39,764 nucleotides of DNA from Zoopage sp. CT-All (Eukaryota > Zoopagomycota > Zoopagomycetes > Zoopagales > Zoopagaceae), in the NCBI GenBank assembly GCA_004114245.1, contig QZWS01000021.1, forward strand, positions 1-39,764, read 5' to 3'. A model generated the notes under the pieces. That model ran no database searches, was not told the DNA's origin, and worked only from the letters and a program-made list of their open reading frames with translations. The position numbers were made by a program, and so were the translations under genes. Below, in pieces: positions 38,754-39,764 of this stretch. Position 1 is the first letter of the stretch; each line of letters starts with the position of its first letter.

Positions 38754-39638
38754 AGTGTTGGAATATAGAGTACTTTGGGCAAGATCAATAGGATGTAGGG
38801 CTGGAAGATGTAGCGGAAGAAAGTTTTCTTTTACAAGGCCATGTGGCCATAACAGTCTCTTATACTACTGAATGGCACTATTCAAAGGTAGCTGCCATAT
38901 CTCAACAGTGAGGACTCAAGGGGATCTGGTAAAGGATGTGTATTAAGACCAACACTGGTGTTGGTTGGATGGAGAAGAGAAAAGACTACCATGAGAACTG
39001 CACTGACTAATCCTCACATCAGGAGTCTTGACATGCACATTTGCCTCTCACAATGCAGTACAGCACCACATCTGGCACTACTTCACCACTTTAGCCCAGA
39101 TGTTGCATCACCATATTGCACCATCTGTCCTGGTTTGATTCAAGACACCATAGATCATTAGTACCGTATGTGTACTGCCTTGGCCATACCCCTCTGGACT
39201 TATGTACTCTGCATTACTGGCATAAATGGACCCTCACTCACTACTTTGGCATGGCAGCTCCTATCTAGCATAGGCAGCTGTGGTGCTATCAAACCCCTCT
39301 CTGCCATACAATGCAGCTTGATTGCTACTATGGAGCAAATGGATAGCTGAAGAGCAGTCTTTTTTCTGTTTATAACAATACATTAAGTTCCACAAATCCT
39401 TGGTCCCCCCTCCACCTTCTCTGCTACTTTCCTTACCATCTCCTCAGCCACAGCTGCCATCTAGTCCATCTATCGCCACCACACTATTGAGATATGGCAG
39501 CTACCTTTGAATAGTGTTATTCAGTAGTATAAGAGACTGTTATGGCCACATGGCCTTGTAAAAGAATCCTTTCTTCTGCTACATCTTCCAGCCCTACATC
39601 CTATTGATCTTGCCCAAAGTACTCTATATTCCAACACT
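38754..39638. mobile_element. 885-bp inverted-repeat element
   Basis: Left arm 38754-38910 and right arm 39482-39638 are reverse complements over about 157 bp with six or seven mismatches, roughly 96% identity. Each arm contains the near-palindrome GGCCATGTGGCC. The 571-bp centre carries a decayed reverse-transcriptase-like segment. No clear target duplication is visible outside the arms. It could be a foldback/MITE-type element or two inverted insertions of one repeat family. Confidence 0.8.
38958..39347 (+). pseudogene. Decayed C-terminal fragment of a LINE-type reverse transcriptase
   Basis: The reading frame contains SPYCTICPGLIQDTIDH, then a stop, then YRMC in the same frame. This gives C-x2-C-x8-H-x4-C, the spacing of the zinc-binding motif found after non-LTR reverse transcriptases. 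It is broken by at least one stop and lacks the catalytic domain, so it is inactive. The assignment rests on this one motif. Confidence 0.45.
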
Positions 39639-39764
39639 GTCTACATCCTTGGCTGTGAATTTTGGAGGAAAAATGTACCAACTTAGGGTCGTTACTACGA
39701 TGGTGGGTCCAGTGCACCACGACTATGCATTTATGTATCTTTGTCAACTGCCACTTCAACGGCA
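39639..39764. other. Right-edge non-coding sequence
   Basis: No feature is recognised in the last 126 bp. Confidence 0.3.

Overview
The window is nuclear DNA of a filamentous or early-diverging fungus. Genes are eukaryotic and mostly single copy. Thirty-three introns can be placed from reading-frame continuity and family alignment; all but one are 40-61 nt long. The gene set mixes fungal genes (PFS2, ETR1, CYC3, HRD3, RSM24, a NoxR-type NADPH oxidase regulator, a GDS1-type winged-helix protein) with genes that budding yeast has lost (PHAF1/UPF0183, JMJD4-type hydroxylase, MFSD1-like carrier, dynactin p25, HSCB with an N-terminal zinc site). This fits a Kickxellomycotina/Zoopagomycota-like lineage best, but the placement is inference.

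Layout. 1-2.3 kb: two tandem copies of an unknown, probably secreted, lineage-specific family, the first cut by the window edge. 2.5-7.7 kb: ISA2, dynactin p25 (minus), PFS2 (six exons) and PHAF1 (eleven exons). 7.9-14.5 kb: four minus-strand genes, in transcription order mS35, GDS1-like winged helix, MFSD1-like transporter and NoxR. 14.8 kb: an intron-containing tRNA-Lys(CUU). 15-23.5 kb: ECD, capping protein beta, ETR1, class I cyclic-nucleotide phosphodiesterase and HRD3. 23.9-28.6 kb: a tyrosine-rich repetitive secreted protein, a single-pass membrane protein, holocytochrome c synthase, a FYRN/FYRC chromatin protein and Pol III subunit RPC11. 28.6-33.8 kb: protein tyrosine phosphatase, JMJD4-like hydroxylase, a second single-pass membrane protein and a Rho GTPase with a large internal insert. 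34-39.8 kb: an AT-rich, repeat-laden island with decayed coding fragments, an 885-bp inverted-repeat element and a possible solo LTR. Embedded in it are two small secreted proteins and HSCB/JAC1.

The genes do not form one pathway. Five are mitochondrial (ISA2, mS35, ETR1, CYC3, HSCB), two of them in Fe-S cluster assembly. Several act in polarity and cytoskeleton (NoxR, Rho, capping protein, dynactin). The architecture is very compact: four divergent pairs have start codons only 36-45 bp apart, and several convergent pairs are 20-52 bp apart. The least explained items are the tyrosine-rich secreted protein, the Rho insert, the left-end family and the repeat island.
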